From: an uncultured Streptococcus sp. | GTDB taxonomy: Bacteria > Bacillota > Bacilli > Lactobacillales > Streptococcaceae | Reading direction: 5' to 3' | Length of the DNA stretch: 40,440 nucleotides | NCBI GenBank assembly: GCA_934201655.1 | Contig: CAKPXD010000002.1 | Coordinates: 1 to 40,440, forward strand | Shown here: positions 27,538-37,399 of the stretch, one piece after another | Position numbering within the stretch: the first letter of the stretch is position 1 | Layout: each line of letters opens with the position of its first letter | Notes under the pieces: generated by a model | Told to the model about the DNA's origin: nothing | The model's database searches: none | What the model saw: only the letters and a program-made list of their open reading frames with translations | Position numbers and translations under genes: made by a program

Positions 27538-28704
27538 TTAATAATTCTTTGTATACCCCCGATGTTTTGCAACAGCTTCTTTTAATTCTTCCAGATTATC
27601 TGAAGAGAATTTCTCAAGGATTTCTTGGGCCAAGACCGTTGCCACAACAGCTTCCATAACTACGCCTGCTGCTGGAAGAGCAGTCGGATCACTTCTCTCT
27701 ACTGTTGCTTTATAAGGCTCATGAGTTTCAATATCGACACTCATCAACGGCTTATAGAGAGTCGGAATTGGCTTCATAACTCCACGAACGATAATGGGCT
27801 GACCATTGGTCATACCACCTTCGAAACCTCCAAGGTTATTAGTCCGACGAGTATAGCCATCTTCTGATGACCAGAGGATTTCATCCATAACTTGGCTACC
27901 CTTAAGATGGCCTGCTTTAAAACCAAGACCAAACTCCACACCCTTAAAGGCATTGATAGAAACAACAGCTTGAGCTAGTCTCGCATCTAGCTTCCGATCC
28001 CATTGGACATAAGAACCAAGACCAACCGGAATGCCACCGACAACCGTTTCAACAACTCCACCGATGGTATCTCCGTCACGTTTAATTTGGTCAATATAGT
28101 CCTTAATCTCCTGCTCACGTTCTTGGTTGACAATAGAAACTTCTGACTGAGCAGCCAGTTTCTTAATCTCTGCGACTGTTAAATTTTCTGGAACATCGAT
28201 TTCCTTACCACCAAAGACAACAACATGGTTAGCAATTTCGATATCAAGCTCAGCCAATAGACGTTTGGCTACTGCTCCAACTGCAACCCGCATAGTCGTT
28301 TCACGGGCAGATGAACGTTCCAAAGAATTTCGCAAATCATCAAAGCGGTATTTGATGCCCCCAACCAAGTCTGCGTGACCTGGGCGAGGATGAGTGATTT
28401 TTCGTTTGCTTTTAAGCTTATCTTCAATATCCTCGGCAGACATGATATCTAGCCATTTTTGATGATCCTTATTGATGACATCCATGGTAATAGGTGCCCC
28501 TGTCGTCTTACCATGACGAACTCCAGAAGTAAAGACAACTTGGTCACTTTCAATCTTCATACGTCCACCACGCCCGTAACCGCCTTGGCGACGTTTGAGC
28601 TCCTCATTGATGTCTTCTGCAGTCAAAGGCAGTCCTGCTGGAATTCCTTCAATAATTGCTGTCAGACGAGGACCATGTGATTCTCCTGCTGTTAAATATC
28701 TCAT
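27538..28704 (-). CDS. aroC: Chorismate synthase
   Basis: AroC makes chorismate from EPSP using reduced FMN. The 388-residue protein begins [14 protein letters not shown], with the family signatures [25 protein letters not shown] type text (here [14 protein letters not shown]), [16 protein letters not shown] and the C-terminal [19 protein letters not shown]. The length fits. It lies 9 bases after aroB with a good AAGGAG ribosome binding site. The product feeds both PheA/TyrA in this cluster and PabB at 5615-7327. Confidence 0.97.
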   Translation of the reverse strand: MRYLTAGESHGPRLTAIIEGIPAGLPLTAEDINEELKRRQGGYGRGGRMKIESDQVVFTSGVRHGKTTGAPITMDVINKDHQKWLDIMSAEDIEDKLKSKRKITHPRPGHADLVGGIKYRFDDLRNSLERSSARETTMRVAVGAVAKRLLAELDIEIANHVVVFGGKEIDVPENLTVAEIKKLAAQSEVSIVNQEREQEIKDYIDQIKRDGDTIGGVVETVVGGIPVGLGSYVQWDRKLDARLAQAVVSINAFKGVEFGLGFKAGHLKGSQVMDEILWSSEDGYTRRTNNLGGFEGGMTNGQPIIVRGVMKPIPTLYKPLMSVDIETHEPYKATVERSDPTALPAAGVVMEAVVATVLAQEILEKFSSDNLEELKEAVAKHRGYTKNY

Positions 28705-28713
28705 ACATTCTCC

Positions 28714-29781
28714 TTATTTTACTAAGTAATCTTTCATTTCTTCGAGAGAAACTGGGTGAATGGTCGCTGAACCAAGTTCTGGTACCAAGACTAACTTCAT
28801 GGTATTGCCACGCGCTTTTTTATCATGAGTCAAAGCCTGATAGAGCTTGTCAACATCCCAGTTTTCATAATCAACAGGAAGACCAAACTTCTGACACATC
28901 TCTCGGATGGACTGAGTTATTCCCACTGGCATGAGTCCTTTTTCTTCGGCTACCTTAGAGACCTGAACCATTCCCATAGCTACTGCCTCACCGTGCATGA
29001 CTTTTCCGTAACCAGCAGTTGCTTCAATGGCATGGCCAATTGTGTGACCAAAGTTGAGATACAAACGAATGCCATTATCCAACTCATCTTCAACTACCAT
29101 CTTGCGCTTGACCTGGCAAGAATGCTCAATCAAACTCTCGGAATGTTCCAATATGCTTTCGACAGAACCATCCATATCAGATAATAGGTCCCAAAGCTCT
29201 GGATCTTCGATCAGGCCATACTTGATGACTTCACCCATCCCTTCAATCAGCTCTCTCTTACCCAAGGTCTCAAGAACAGTTGGGTCAATCAAAACACCAT
29301 CCGGCTGAGCAAAAGTCCCCACCATATTCTTAGCAAAAGGAGTATTCACTCCTGTCTTACCACCGATTGAAGAATCCACCTGGGCTGTCAAACTAGTTGG
29401 AATTTGAACGAAATGAACTCCTCGCATGTAGGTTGAAGCCACAAAACCAGCCAAATCGCCAACTACACCACCGCCGAGGGCTACGATTCCATCACTACGA
29501 GTCATATCCTGTTTGACTAAAAATTCATAGACTTTTTGAACTGTAGTCAGATTTTTTCGTTCTTCGCCCTCTAAAAAGTCAAAAACTGCCACTTGAAAGC
29601 CAGCATCCTCCAAACTCAATTTAACCTTTTCTGCATAGAGTGAAGCCACACGGTTATCCGTTATGATAACAATTTTTTGTGGTTGCCAAAGTTCGCGCAA
29701 CCATTTTCCTGCTTGAGATAAGCATCCTTTTTCAATCTGAATATCGTAAGGATGATGTGGAAGGTCTATTCTAATTTTCAT
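28714..29781 (-). CDS. aroB: 3-dehydroquinate synthase
   Basis: AroB cyclises DAHP to 3-dehydroquinate using NAD and a divalent metal. The 355-residue protein shows [37 protein letters not shown], the [10 protein letters not shown] substrate site and the metal-binding [13 protein letters not shown] and [10 protein letters not shown] segments. Start at 29781 has AAGGAGA upstream. The gene sits 18 bases after aroE and 9 before aroC, so it belongs to the operon. No DAHP synthase gene, the first step of the route, is in the window. Confidence 0.97.
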   Translation of the reverse strand: MKIRIDLPHHPYDIQIEKGCLSQAGKWLRELWQPQKIVIITDNRVASLYAEKVKLSLEDAGFQVAVFDFLEGEERKNLTTVQKVYEFLVKQDMTRSDGIVALGGGVVGDLAGFVASTYMRGVHFVQIPTSLTAQVDSSIGGKTGVNTPFAKNMVGTFAQPDGVLIDPTVLETLGKRELIEGMGEVIKYGLIEDPELWDLLSDMDGSVESILEHSESLIEHSCQVKRKMVVEDELDNGIRLYLNFGHTIGHAIEATAGYGKVMHGEAVAMGMVQVSKVAEEKGLMPVGITQSIREMCQKFGLPVDYENWDVDKLYQALTHDKKARGNTMKLVLVPELGSATIHPVSLEEMKDYLVK

Positions 29782-29799
29782 AGCAGGTCTCCTTTTTCT

Positions 29800-30654
29800 T
29801 TATTGGTACTTTTGTTTTAGTGATTCCCAGATTTGATCTGTTGGCATTTCCTTGCCTGTCCATAACTCAAAAGCTTCAGCAGCTTGGTAAAGCAGCATGC
29901 CAAGGCCATTGATAGATTGATTTCCCTGGTTTCTTGCCCATTTTAAAAATGGTGTTTCAAAGGGTTGATAAATCACATCTGCTACCATGAGCTTCTCAGG
30001 TAAAACGATGCTGGTTGGGATCGGCTGAGAGGATCCATCCATGCCCACACTAGTAGCATTAACCAAGAGATCGGCTTTAGTGATGCTGTCTTGAAGATCT
30101 TGAACATCCTCTAATGCAAATAAATCTACTCTAAATCCAGTCGCATTCTGTATTTTTTCTAAGTAAGGTCTTGTTTTTTCCATGGATGAAGAACGAACAA
30201 AGACAGAAATCTGACTCACTCCATCCAAGATTGCCTGTGCCAAAATTGCCTTGGCTGCACCGCCTGCTCCTAACAAAACCAGTCTTTTCCTTGATATTTT
30301 AAAAGAAGGCAAGCTCTTAAAGAATCCCTTGCCATCTGTGTTATATCCAATTAATGTTCCTTCTCGATTCACAACTGTATTAACTGCACCAATTAAACAA
30401 GCCTCTGCGCTCAACTGGTCCAGATAAGGAATCACTTGTTCCTTATAAGGCATGGAAAGATTGATTCCAAACATCTGGTAGCGACGAATATTAGCAACTG
30501 TTTCTGCTAGTTCAGTCGCATCTACTTCCCAAGCAAGATAAACACCATTGGTATTGGTTGCTTCAAAAGCGCTATTGTGAATAAAGGGAGAAATGGAGTG
30601 TTTGATAGGATTTGCGACTACAGCTGCTAAACGTGTGTAGCCATCAATCTTCAT
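29800..30654 (-). CDS. aroE: Shikimate dehydrogenase
   Basis: AroE reduces 3-dehydroshikimate to shikimate with NADPH. The 284-residue protein has the substrate motif [24 protein letters not shown] with the catalytic lysine, GAVNTVVN, the nucleotide motif [11 protein letters not shown] and NATSVGMDG. The C-terminal [18 protein letters not shown] closes the substrate site. It overlaps aroD by 11 bases, and its ribosome binding site GGGAG lies within the end of aroD. Confidence 0.97.
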   Translation of the reverse strand: MKIDGYTRLAAVVANPIKHSISPFIHNSAFEATNTNGVYLAWEVDATELAETVANIRRYQMFGINLSMPYKEQVIPYLDQLSAEACLIGAVNTVVNREGTLIGYNTDGKGFFKSLPSFKISRKRLVLLGAGGAAKAILAQAILDGVSQISVFVRSSSMEKTRPYLEKIQNATGFRVDLFALEDVQDLQDSITKADLLVNATSVGMDGSSQPIPTSIVLPEKLMVADVIYQPFETPFLKWARNQGNQSINGLGMLLYQAAEAFELWTGKEMPTDQIWESLKQKYQ

Positions 30655-31321
30655 TTAGAAGCTCCCTAATTTTTTTCATGCTAGATAGTGAAATTTGTCC
30701 TGGAGCACTAGCTTCATCTAGACTTGCAAAAGACCAGCTAGAACCGGTCACATCTGAAGTAATACGAGAGACCTTGCCCACTTTTCCCATAGAAATCGTT
30801 ACATATTCTTGTTCAGGATTCAGTGTTTTAAAGCCACGTGTAAAGTTCATCAAATCCAACACATCCTGTTCTGTATTAGCCATAACAGCTATTTTTACAA
30901 CTTTAGGATTTAAACTTGTTAACTCAGACAATATTTCCATTAGATTTTCAGGTGTCTCTTGGAAGTTATGGTAGCTCAAGACGAGATTTGGAAAGTCCAA
31001 CATCTGATCAAAAACATCCTTGTAGCTAAAATACTCAAAATCAATATAATCTGGTTGATAAAGCTGTGCCACTTCCTTGATCATTTGAACATACTCTTCT
31101 GAAGAGAGCTCAATTTGACCACCCTCGGCACGAGTACGTAAAGTAAAAACAAGCTCACGACCTGCAAATTTTTCAAAAATAGCTGGCGCTACCTGCAAGA
31201 TAGCTTCCTTGGGTAAGAAGTCTGCTCTCCACTCAATGATATCTGCATCATGATACCGCATAACATCAATAGCCTGAGCCTCTTCTATACTTCTTGGCAT
31301 GACAGAAACAATTAATTTCAT
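30644..31321 (-). CDS. aroD: Type I 3-dehydroquinate dehydratase
   Basis: AroD removes water from 3-dehydroquinate through a Schiff base. The 225-residue protein has [10 protein letters not shown] near the N-terminus, [11 protein letters not shown], the catalytic histidine in LVLSYHNFQ and the Schiff-base lysine in [11 protein letters not shown]-terminal GKVGKVSRI and the [16 protein letters not shown] segment form the rest of the active site. Its ATG overlaps the rlmI-like stop by 4 bases and it has AAGG upstream. Confidence 0.96.
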   Translation of the reverse strand: MKLIVSVMPRSIEEAQAIDVMRYHDADIIEWRADFLPKEAILQVAPAIFEKFAGRELVFTLRTRAEGGQIELSSEEYVQMIKEVAQLYQPDYIDFEYFSYKDVFDQMLDFPNLVLSYHNFQETPENLMEILSELTSLNPKVVKIAVMANTEQDVLDLMNFTRGFKTLNPEQEYVTISMGKVGKVSRITSDVTGSSWSFASLDEASAPGQISLSSMKKIRELLNED

Positions 31322-32481
31322 TTACTAACCTTCATGGTAATCACTTTGAGGTAATTACTACTTTCATCTTTTTCATTGTAGACAAAGTCTGCTGGAAGTC
31401 CATATTTATGAAGGACCTGATACTTTCTACCTGCAAATCCTTTGTCGATTTGTTCTGTGAATTTTTGACGGGAAACATTAGCAGCATTGGTACTGGCAAT
31501 AATGATTCCACCTGGATTTAAAATCTCTAGGCTTTGGGAAATCAATTTATGATAATCCTTAGCTACAGAGAATGTTTGTTTTTTATTTCGGGCAAAACTA
31601 GGCGGATCCAGAACAATCACATCGTAGCTCAAACCTTTTCTTTTAGCATATTTAAAGTATTCAAAGACATCCATGACAAGCAGTCGATGATTGTCTAGAC
31701 TCAAACCGTTGGCATGAAAATGAGCTTCTGATAGTTCTCTTGAACGTTTGGCTAGGTCTACAGAGGTTGTTTCACTAGCTCCCCCCATAGCTGCAGCGAC
31801 TGAGAAGGCTGCTGTATAGGAAAACATATTGAGCAAGGATTTCCCCATAGCTAAACCATCAACTAAGCTCCCACGAACTTCATGCTGATCCAAGAAAATT
31901 CCTGTCATAAGGCCGTCATTCATAAAGACTTGGTACAAGACTCCATTCTCGAGAACAGTGAAATATTCAGCTGCTTCTTGACCATAGATATGGGCAGACT
32001 CATAGTCTAGACCTTTAAAGCGAATCTTTTCATAGGCACCTAAGACTTCCGGGAATACCTGAGAGAAGGCTGCTATAATCTCTTGGCGAAGACTATAAAT
32101 ATAGGAGTTATACCAAGAGAAAACAACATAATCTCCATAGAGATCCAGCGTCATTCCACCAAAACCATCACCTTCTTGATTAAACAAACGAAAGGCAGTT
32201 GTCAACTCATCTTGATAGTAGGAAGAACGTTTTAGTTTGGCTTGCTTAAACAAACTTTCAAAGAAGGTTTGTTTAAAAGAAATGTTCTGGTTGGTTACAA
32301 ACCAACCAATTCCCTTATTTTGACGGGATAAATAAGCCTTTCCTAAAAATTCTTTGCTTTGGCTGAAAAGTTCAACTTCCTGATCAGTTTCAGATAAGTC
32401 TGGAAAATCAACTTCTTCCAAAAGAACCTGACCTTTGCGGAGTTTTTTTTCGACACGCCGACTGACGAATACTTTTTTCAT
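31318..32481 (-). CDS. Class I SAM-dependent rRNA methyltransferase (RlmI family)
   Basis: The 387-residue protein has an N-terminal PUA-type RNA-binding domain (about 1-70, beginning [18 protein letters not shown]) and a central linker domain, then a Rossmann methyltransferase domain (about 180-387) with [26 protein letters not shown] and the motif [15 protein letters not shown]. Family members methylate cytosine of 23S rRNA; the exact base modified by this branch is not determinable here. It is the first gene of the aro operon. No ribosome binding site precedes the ATG, and the -10 box ends 7 bases upstream, so the transcript appears leaderless. Confidence 0.88.
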   Translation of the reverse strand: MKKVFVSRRVEKKLRKGQVLLEEVDFPDLSETDQEVELFSQSKEFLGKAYLSRQNKGIGWFVTNQNISFKQTFFESLFKQAKLKRSSYYQDELTTAFRLFNQEGDGFGGMTLDLYGDYVVFSWYNSYIYSLRQEIIAAFSQVFPEVLGAYEKIRFKGLDYESAHIYGQEAAEYFTVLENGVLYQVFMNDGLMTGIFLDQHEVRGSLVDGLAMGKSLLNMFSYTAAFSVAAAMGGASETTSVDLAKRSRELSEAHFHANGLSLDNHRLLVMDVFEYFKYAKRKGLSYDVIVLDPPSFARNKKQTFSVAKDYHKLISQSLEILNPGGIIIASTNAANVSRQKFTEQIDKGFAGRKYQVLHKYGLPADFVYNEKDESSNYLKVITMKVSK

Positions 32482-32488
32482 AGATACA

Positions 32489-32517
32489 ATTATATCAAAT
32501 TTGTTGAAAATTCACAA
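32489..32517 (-). promoter_or_regulatory. Promoter of the rlmI-like/aro operon, abutting the start codon
   Basis: TTGTGA (32512-32517) and TATAAT (32489-32494) on the minus strand with a 17-base spacer. The ATG begins at 32481, about where transcription should start. Confidence 0.75.
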
Positions 32518-32561
32518 AATAGAAACAACCTTTACTTTTTTACTCTCGTTTTAAAAAATGG

Positions 32562-32650
32562 TATACTAATACTCATTTAAAATTAGGAAGTAATTGTGTG
32601 AGAATCACAATAAAAGATGCTCTTCCGTCTTGGAGGAGCATTTCTTTTTA
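32562..32650 (+). ncRNA. Candidate small RNA with own promoter and terminator
   Basis: On the plus strand, an extended -10 (TGGTATACT at 32559-32567) with a weak TTTACT -35 is followed by two hairpins: ATTGTG/CACAAT (32593-32598 and 32606-32611) and a 10-pair stem (32617-32626 with 32632-32641) ending in a T-rich tract. No open reading frame with a ribosome binding site lies between. The second hairpin could also act as a terminator for the ABC permease gene on the minus strand, which is the main alternative. Confidence 0.4.
32617..32650. terminator. Hairpin terminator between the rlmI-like and ABC permease genes
   Basis: Stem ATGCTCTTCC/GGAGGAGCAT with one G-T pair and a 5-base loop. TTTCTTTTT follows on the plus strand and a weaker TTTTATT on the minus strand, so it may serve both directions. 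Confidence 0.65.
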
Positions 32651-32680
32651 TAAAATTTATCAAGCAAGCGACCAACTATC

Positions 32681-34315
32681 TCATCTTTTTTCTATTTCTG
32701 TCAATATGCGTGATAGATAGTAATGACAGCTAAATATAGCAAGACCAAGCAGGAGGATAAGAGCTCCTACTCCCAAGCTGATGGCAAGGATAGTAGAGAG
32801 AGACTGAACCAATAATAAGCTACCAATTACAAGGGCCATTAGGATTACACTATAAATAAGCAATAGAACCATTGTGACTATGCCATTTGAACGATTCACC
32901 AGGTCCGTAATACTAGTCCAATTAGTTGACAGGTTTTTCACGTCCTTAAAATAATGGCGACAAGCAAGGATAACACTGGCAAGAATCCATGCCGCAAGAA
33001 GGTAAATCATCGAAAGGATTGGCAAGCCTAAATAAAGGGAAAGACCAAGTAAAATCACGATAGGTAAAAAGGACTGAACAGCAAATATAATCCAAAATTT
33101 CACTTTCACATAACGAGCAAAGTCAAAGGGCAAACTCTTCAGAAAATCAAAATTTTCCCTCTCCAGAGATAGCCCGATTGAAGGTAGACTTGTGATATTG
33201 TTATTTAAAACTGCTATAAACACTCCTACAAAAAACAAGGGTAACCAGTATGGAGGATGAATATCTGGAACTAACTGAGAATCTCGAATTTTGGAAATCC
33301 ATCCGATCATCATGATATAAGGAAGAAAGGCACTTGTAAAAAGCACTGTAATGACGCCAGTCCCCTGTCCCAATAGGGAGAGGTTGTAGCGTAAAACCAT
33401 GCGGAAAAATCCCTTTTTAGTCGTTGAAATCCCATCTTTACTGCGACGTTCTTTTATGACTTTCTCCTCACTGTTAAGCAGGATAATGTCATAAAAACGA
33501 GGAAGAACCTTCTTTTTGGTCAGATAAAGTAAGAAGAGAGTTAGTCCTATCCAAGCGAGCAGACCCAGTATAGCCTCTGTCGAAAAAGGCTCCACTGCTA
33601 TTTTGTAAAAGAGATGAATAGGATAAAGAAGAGGTGGAATGTCTCTAACTCTGTCAACTATATCTCCAGAAGTCGACTGTAGAAAGAAGACAAATAATAA
33701 AGGCGTGATAACCCCTATCCCAATCATCACATTCGCAAAAATAGACTGATACTTTCTAAAAACCGCAGTTTGAGCCAAGAAATGCACTGCCACTACCATC
33801 ACTAGAGTCACAGAGACAAATAATAAGGCCAAGGACAGCAACATCAAGGGCAAACCCAGCCAAAGAGTAGGAGCTAGCCTAATATAGAGGACTAGAAAAT
33901 AAGCTAGGATTGGTACAATTCCAGTTAGAGCTGGCAAGAGGACAGACAGTCCTTTAGCAATTATAATTTCTGATTTTTTAAAGGCATAGGGACTATAGGA
34001 GGCCAAGTCCTTACTCTCATAAAAGACATTGTAAAATGCAGTGAAAGACGTTGAAAAGGCAAGCACCAGTAAAATAGCAACCATGGTACTAAAAAAACTT
34101 GGCATTTCCTCAAAAGGAAAACGAAAGGCTAGATTAGAAAATAAGATGAGTAGCAACAAACTAGAAGCAAGATAAGAACGCAACAATTTCCCTGATACAT
34201 CAACCTTTTTATCAGGATTCTTAGCTTGCTTCTTTCGTAGGTTAGCCAAATTAGCTTCTTTAGATGAATAGAGAATATTGATATCAACTAATTTTTTAAT
34301 GACCTTGAGACGCAT
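32681..34315 (-). CDS. ABC-2 type transporter, membrane protein
   Basis: The 544-residue permease has about 12 membrane segments in two halves, with a cytoplasmic region in between (about 285-320) rich in charged residues. It begins MRLKVIKKLVDINILYSS. The layout matches large ABC-2 exporter subunits such as the EcsB type, with a soluble N-terminus. A start at 34342 is possible, but ATG 34315 has the near-perfect AGGAGG at spacing 6 and overlaps the ATPase gene by 20 bases. It should form an exporter with the next upstream ATPase; the substrate is unknown. Confidence 0.85.
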   Translation of the reverse strand: MRLKVIKKLVDINILYSSKEANLANLRKKQAKNPDKKVDVSGKLLRSYLASSLLLLILFSNLAFRFPFEEMPSFFSTMVAILLVLAFSTSFTAFYNVFYESKDLASYSPYAFKKSEIIIAKGLSVLLPALTGIVPILAYFLVLYIRLAPTLWLGLPLMLLSLALLFVSVTLVMVVAVHFLAQTAVFRKYQSIFANVMIGIGVITPLLFVFFLQSTSGDIVDRVRDIPPLLYPIHLFYKIAVEPFSTEAILGLLAWIGLTLFLLYLTKKKVLPRFYDIILLNSEEKVIKERRSKDGISTTKKGFFRMVLRYNLSLLGQGTGVITVLFTSAFLPYIMMIGWISKIRDSQLVPDIHPPYWLPLFFVGVFIAVLNNNITSLPSIGLSLERENFDFLKSLPFDFARYVKVKFWIIFAVQSFLPIVILLGLSLYLGLPILSMIYLLAAWILASVILACRHYFKDVKNLSTNWTSITDLVNRSNGIVTMVLLLIYSVILMALVIGSLLLVQSLSTILAISLGVGALILLLGLAIFSCHYYLSRILTEIEKR

Positions 34316-35045
34316 CTGTAACCTCCTCTTTTCTACCAGCAAGGCTAAGGTAGATACTTTCCAAAGACTGATCTGGGTGGTCTTTTCTCAAGTCCTCCAC
34401 GCTACCACAATAAATCAAATGCCCCTTTTTCAAAATGGCAATCCGATCACAGACTTGCTCGGCTACCTCTAAGACATGGGTCGAAAACAAAACTGTTTTA
34501 CCTTTTTGTGCATGTTCCTTCATCATTTGCTTCAAATCAAAGGCAGCCTGGGGATCCAAACCAGTCAAGGGTTCGTCCAAGACCCAAATATCAGGATCAG
34601 ACAAGAGTGCCCCAATAACAAAAACTTTCTGACGCATTCCGTGAGAAAGGGTTTCAATAACCTGATAACGGTTTTCAGCAAAGTCAAAAACACTCAATAG
34701 CCTAGCTAGACTAGCCTCCAAGTCAGAGTTAGTCAGATCATAGGATGAAGCAATCAATTCCCAAAATTCATTGGCCGTTAAGCGTAAAAATAAGTCAGGC
34801 GAGTCTGCAACGTAACCAATCTTTCGTTTAATAGCCAAGCGATTTTCCGATAAATCTAAACCATCTACCAAGATACGACCACTGCTGGGTGAAATGATAC
34901 TTACTAGGGATTTTATGGTGGTCGATTTTCCAGCACCATTATGGCCAATCAAACCCATAATCTCTCCATTTTCAATCTGCAAATTGAGATTGCTCAAAGC
35001 CTCTTTATCACCATACAACTTACTAACATTTTGAAATTCAATCAT
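34296..35045 (-). CDS. ABC transporter ATP-binding protein
   Basis: The 249-residue ATPase has a Walker A GHNGAGKSTT (about 34-43), the Q-loop GYVADSPDLF, the signature LSHGMRQK, Walker B WVLDEPLTGLDPQ and the switch histidine in FSTHVLEV. This is the CcmA/BcrA-type subgroup of ABC-2 exporters, which move drugs, peptides or lipids. Start at 35045 has TAGGAG at spacing 7, with a TATAAT at 35078-35083. It is divergent from amyA and overlaps the permease. Confidence 0.93.
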   Translation of the reverse strand: MIEFQNVSKLYGDKEALSNLNLQIENGEIMGLIGHNGAGKSTTIKSLVSIISPSSGRILVDGLDLSENRLAIKRKIGYVADSPDLFLRLTANEFWELIASSYDLTNSDLEASLARLLSVFDFAENRYQVIETLSHGMRQKVFVIGALLSDPDIWVLDEPLTGLDPQAAFDLKQMMKEHAQKGKTVLFSTHVLEVAEQVCDRIAILKKGHLIYCGSVEDLRKDHPDQSLESIYLSLAGRKEEVTDASQGH

Positions 35046-35148
35046 GGGCTGACTCCTATATTTATGTTCTTTATATTATTATATTAGCACTTTAGTACAA
35101 AATAATCAACACTTTTGATAAAATAGTCGAAAATATTTTTTAGATTTG

Positions 35149-35163
35149 CGCAAACGTTTGCGT
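35149..35163 (+). promoter_or_regulatory. MalR-type operator over the amyA -35
   Basis: CGCAAACGTTTGCGT contains a perfect 14-base palindrome. It equals what I recall as the operator consensus of the pneumococcal maltose repressor MalR. The -35 box lies inside it, so binding would block transcription. Confidence 0.75.
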
Positions 35164-35186
35164 ATTCCCTGGCTTTGTGGTAAAAT
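35158..35186 (+). promoter_or_regulatory. amyA promoter
   Basis: TTGCGT (35158-35163) and TAAAAT (35181-35186) with a 17-base spacer; TGG before the -10 makes it an extended -10. Confidence 0.8.
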
Positions 35187-35218
35187 GATTGTCAAATTGT
35201 TAAGTATGAGGACTTTCT

Positions 35219-36670
35219 ATGAAAAATCAAACCCTAATGCAATATTTTGAGTGGTACCTTCCCCACGATGGACAACACTGGACGCGACTTACCGATGATG
35301 CTGAGCACCTTGCAAATCTAGGAATTAGCCACATCTGGATGCCACCTGCCTTTAAAGCTACCAACGAAAAAGATGTCGGTTATGGTGTCTATGACCTTTT
35401 TGACCTCGGTGAATTTGACCAAAAAGGAACTGTGCGTACCAAGTACGGTTTTAAAGAAGACTATCTTCAAGCCATTCAAACACTTAAATCACATGGGATT
35501 CAACCTATGGCTGACGTCGTCTTAAACCACAAGGCAGCTGCCGATCATTTAGAATCCTTCCAGGTTATTGAAGTCGACCCAGAAGATCGCACAATTGAAC
35601 TCGGAGAACCTTTTACCATCAATGGTTGGACAAACTTTACTTTTGATGGAAGACAAAACACCTACAATGATTTCCACTGGCACTGGTACCATTTCACTGG
35701 AACTGACTATGATGCCAAAAGACGGAAGTCTGGTATTTACCTTATCCAGGGAGATAATAAGGGCTGGGCCCACGAGGAATTAGTCGATAACGAAAATGGC
35801 AACTATGACTACCTCATGTATGCGGACTTAGATTTTAAGCATCCAGAAGTCATACAAAATATCTATGATTGGGCTGATTGGTTCATGGAAACGACTGGCG
35901 TAGCTGGTTTTCGTTTAGATGCAGTCAAGCATATCGACTCCTTCTTTATGCGCAATTTTATTCGCGATATGAAAGAAAAATATGGACAAGACTTCTATGT
36001 CTTTGGAGAATTCTGGAATCCAGACAAGGATGCCAACCTAGACTATCTCGAAAAAATTGAAGAGCGCTTTGACCTTGTCGATGTCCGCCTCCATATGAAT
36101 CTCTTTGAAGCAAGCCAAGCTGGTGCAGACTACGATTTGCGTACCATCTTTAATGATAGTCTGGTTCAAATCAAACCAGATAAGGCTGTAACCTTTGTCG
36201 AAAACCATGATACTCAACGAGGACAGGCTTTAGAATCTACTGTAGAAGAATGGTTCAAACCAGCAGCCTATGCTCTCATCCTCCTACGTGAACAAGGGCT
36301 TCCTTGTGTCTTTTACGGAGACTACTATGGTATCTCTGGTCAATATGCTCAGCAAGATTTTAAAGAAGTTCTTAACTGTCTGTTAGCTATCCGAAAAGAT
36401 TTGGCTTATGGAGAGCAGACGGACTACTTTGATGACCCTAATTGTATCGGTTGGGTTCGTTCTGGAGCTGACAACCAATCGCCTCTTGCCATTCTTATCT
36501 CAAACGCTCAAGAGAATTACAAAACCATGTTTGTAGGTCCAGAATGGGCTGATCATACTTTTGTTGATTTACTTGGCAACCATTCAGACCAAGTGACTAT
36601 TAATGCTGAAGGATATGGTGATTTCCCAGTTGCTGAACGTTCTGTAAGTGTTTGGGGACTTACTTATTAA
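35219..36670 (+). CDS. amyA: Cytoplasmic alpha-amylase (GH13)
   Basis: The 483-residue enzyme hydrolyses alpha-1,4 links in maltodextrins or glycogen. It starts MKNQTLMQYFEWYLPHDGQ, shows ADVVLNHKA, then the nucleophile Asp234 in GFRLDAVKH, the acid/base Glu264 in VFGEFWNPD and Asp331 in FVENHDTQ, in the order and spacing of GH13 subfamily 5. No signal peptide is present, so it acts inside the cell on imported maltodextrins or stored glycogen. GAGGAC lies 5 bases before the ATG. The MalR-type operator implies maltose control, and released glucose could be taken by Gki. Confidence 0.96.
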   Translation: MKNQTLMQYFEWYLPHDGQHWTRLTDDAEHLANLGISHIWMPPAFKATNEKDVGYGVYDLFDLGEFDQKGTVRTKYGFKEDYLQAIQTLKSHGIQPMADVVLNHKAAADHLESFQVIEVDPEDRTIELGEPFTINGWTNFTFDGRQNTYNDFHWHWYHFTGTDYDAKRRKSGIYLIQGDNKGWAHEELVDNENGNYDYLMYADLDFKHPEVIQNIYDWADWFMETTGVAGFRLDAVKHIDSFFMRNFIRDMKEKYGQDFYVFGEFWNPDKDANLDYLEKIEERFDLVDVRLHMNLFEASQAGADYDLRTIFNDSLVQIKPDKAVTFVENHDTQRGQALESTVEEWFKPAAYALILLREQGLPCVFYGDYYGISGQYAQQDFKEVLNCLLAIRKDLAYGEQTDYFDDPNCIGWVRSGADNQSPLAILISNAQENYKTMFVGPEWADHTFVDLLGNHSDQVTINAEGYGDFPVAERSVSVWGLTY

Positions 36671-36676
36671 GAACAC

Positions 36677-36706
36677 AAAAAAACTTGCCATTGGCAAGTT
36701 TTTTTA
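36677..36706. terminator. Bidirectional terminator between amyA and the dnaD-like gene
   Basis: Stem AAAAAAACTTGCCA and its complement with a one-base gap in the centre, T-runs on both strands. Confidence 0.9.
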
Positions 36707-36716
36707 TTGCTAAATA

Positions 36717-37391
36717 TTAGTCTTTCCATAGATCCATGGCATTTTTAAAATCAGATGAAACCTGAACATTTTGAGGGTTTGTTGCCTCTCTATCTTGACG
36801 TTTCGCTTCTACCTGGGCTACACTCCTAATCCCTTCATGACGCCAGTTTCGTAGGATAGCTTGGATATATTTCCAATTTGGTTTACCATTCAAAACAGCT
36901 TCTCGTAAGGCTTCTTTTATCAAATCCGCACTAGTTCCGTCTTCTTTCAAACTCTTTTCCAAGTCTTCAATTTCAAATGGGCTCAATAGACGACCTAGCT
37001 CCTGTTGAAAAGTATCTACCAAGCTCTTTAAATCATTTGGAGCAGATTGCACCTGGTTTGGAGCTTGTTTTTCAAAAAGTTGGTCTAGGCGCTCCAAGGC
37101 AAGAGTTGCATCGAAGATTACTTCTATTTCGCCATTAAGTTCAATGGTTCGGTATTGAAGCAACCCTTTCTCAGTCAATCGTGAAATAGCCTGATTGACT
37201 TCAGTGACATTTTTGCCGATTTTTTCAGCAATCTGACTTGGAGACAATTCACCTAAAGCCGTTGTATTCTGTAGGTAAAAGAATTGCCAAACCAAGAAAT
37301 CATCACTTGACGAGAACAGTCGATTGTAGTTTAAGAGCAGTTCACTTGGTAACACTAAGTTCCCTGATTTAAAAGCATCTAAATATGTCAT
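36717..37391 (-). CDS. DnaD domain protein (replication initiation/primosome type)
   Basis: The 224-residue protein has an N-terminal winged-helix region (about 1-95) with ELSPSQIAEKIGKNVTEVNQ and the ISRLTEKGLLQYR wing, then a DnaD/DnaB2 domain (about 130-200) with LGRLLSPFEIEDLEK, LIKEALREAVLNGK and the family hallmark NWKYIQAILRNW, followed by a short tail. In Firmicutes DnaD remodels DNA during PriA-dependent loading of the helicase. It starts 8 bases after metA with a good GAGGA site, so the two genes are co-transcribed. Confidence 0.93.
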   Translation of the reverse strand: MTYLDAFKSGNLVLPSELLLNYNRLFSSSDDFLVWQFFYLQNTTALGELSPSQIAEKIGKNVTEVNQAISRLTEKGLLQYRTIELNGEIEVIFDATLALERLDQLFEKQAPNQVQSAPNDLKSLVDTFQQELGRLLSPFEIEDLEKSLKEDGTSADLIKEALREAVLNGKPNWKYIQAILRNWRHEGIRSVAQVEAKRQDREATNPQNVQVSSDFKNAMDLWKD

Positions 37392-37399
37392 AATTCCTC

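Noticed and set aside
32562..32650. CiaR-dependent csRNA
   Set aside because: No TTTAAG direct repeat at the promoter; kept only as a generic small RNA candidate.
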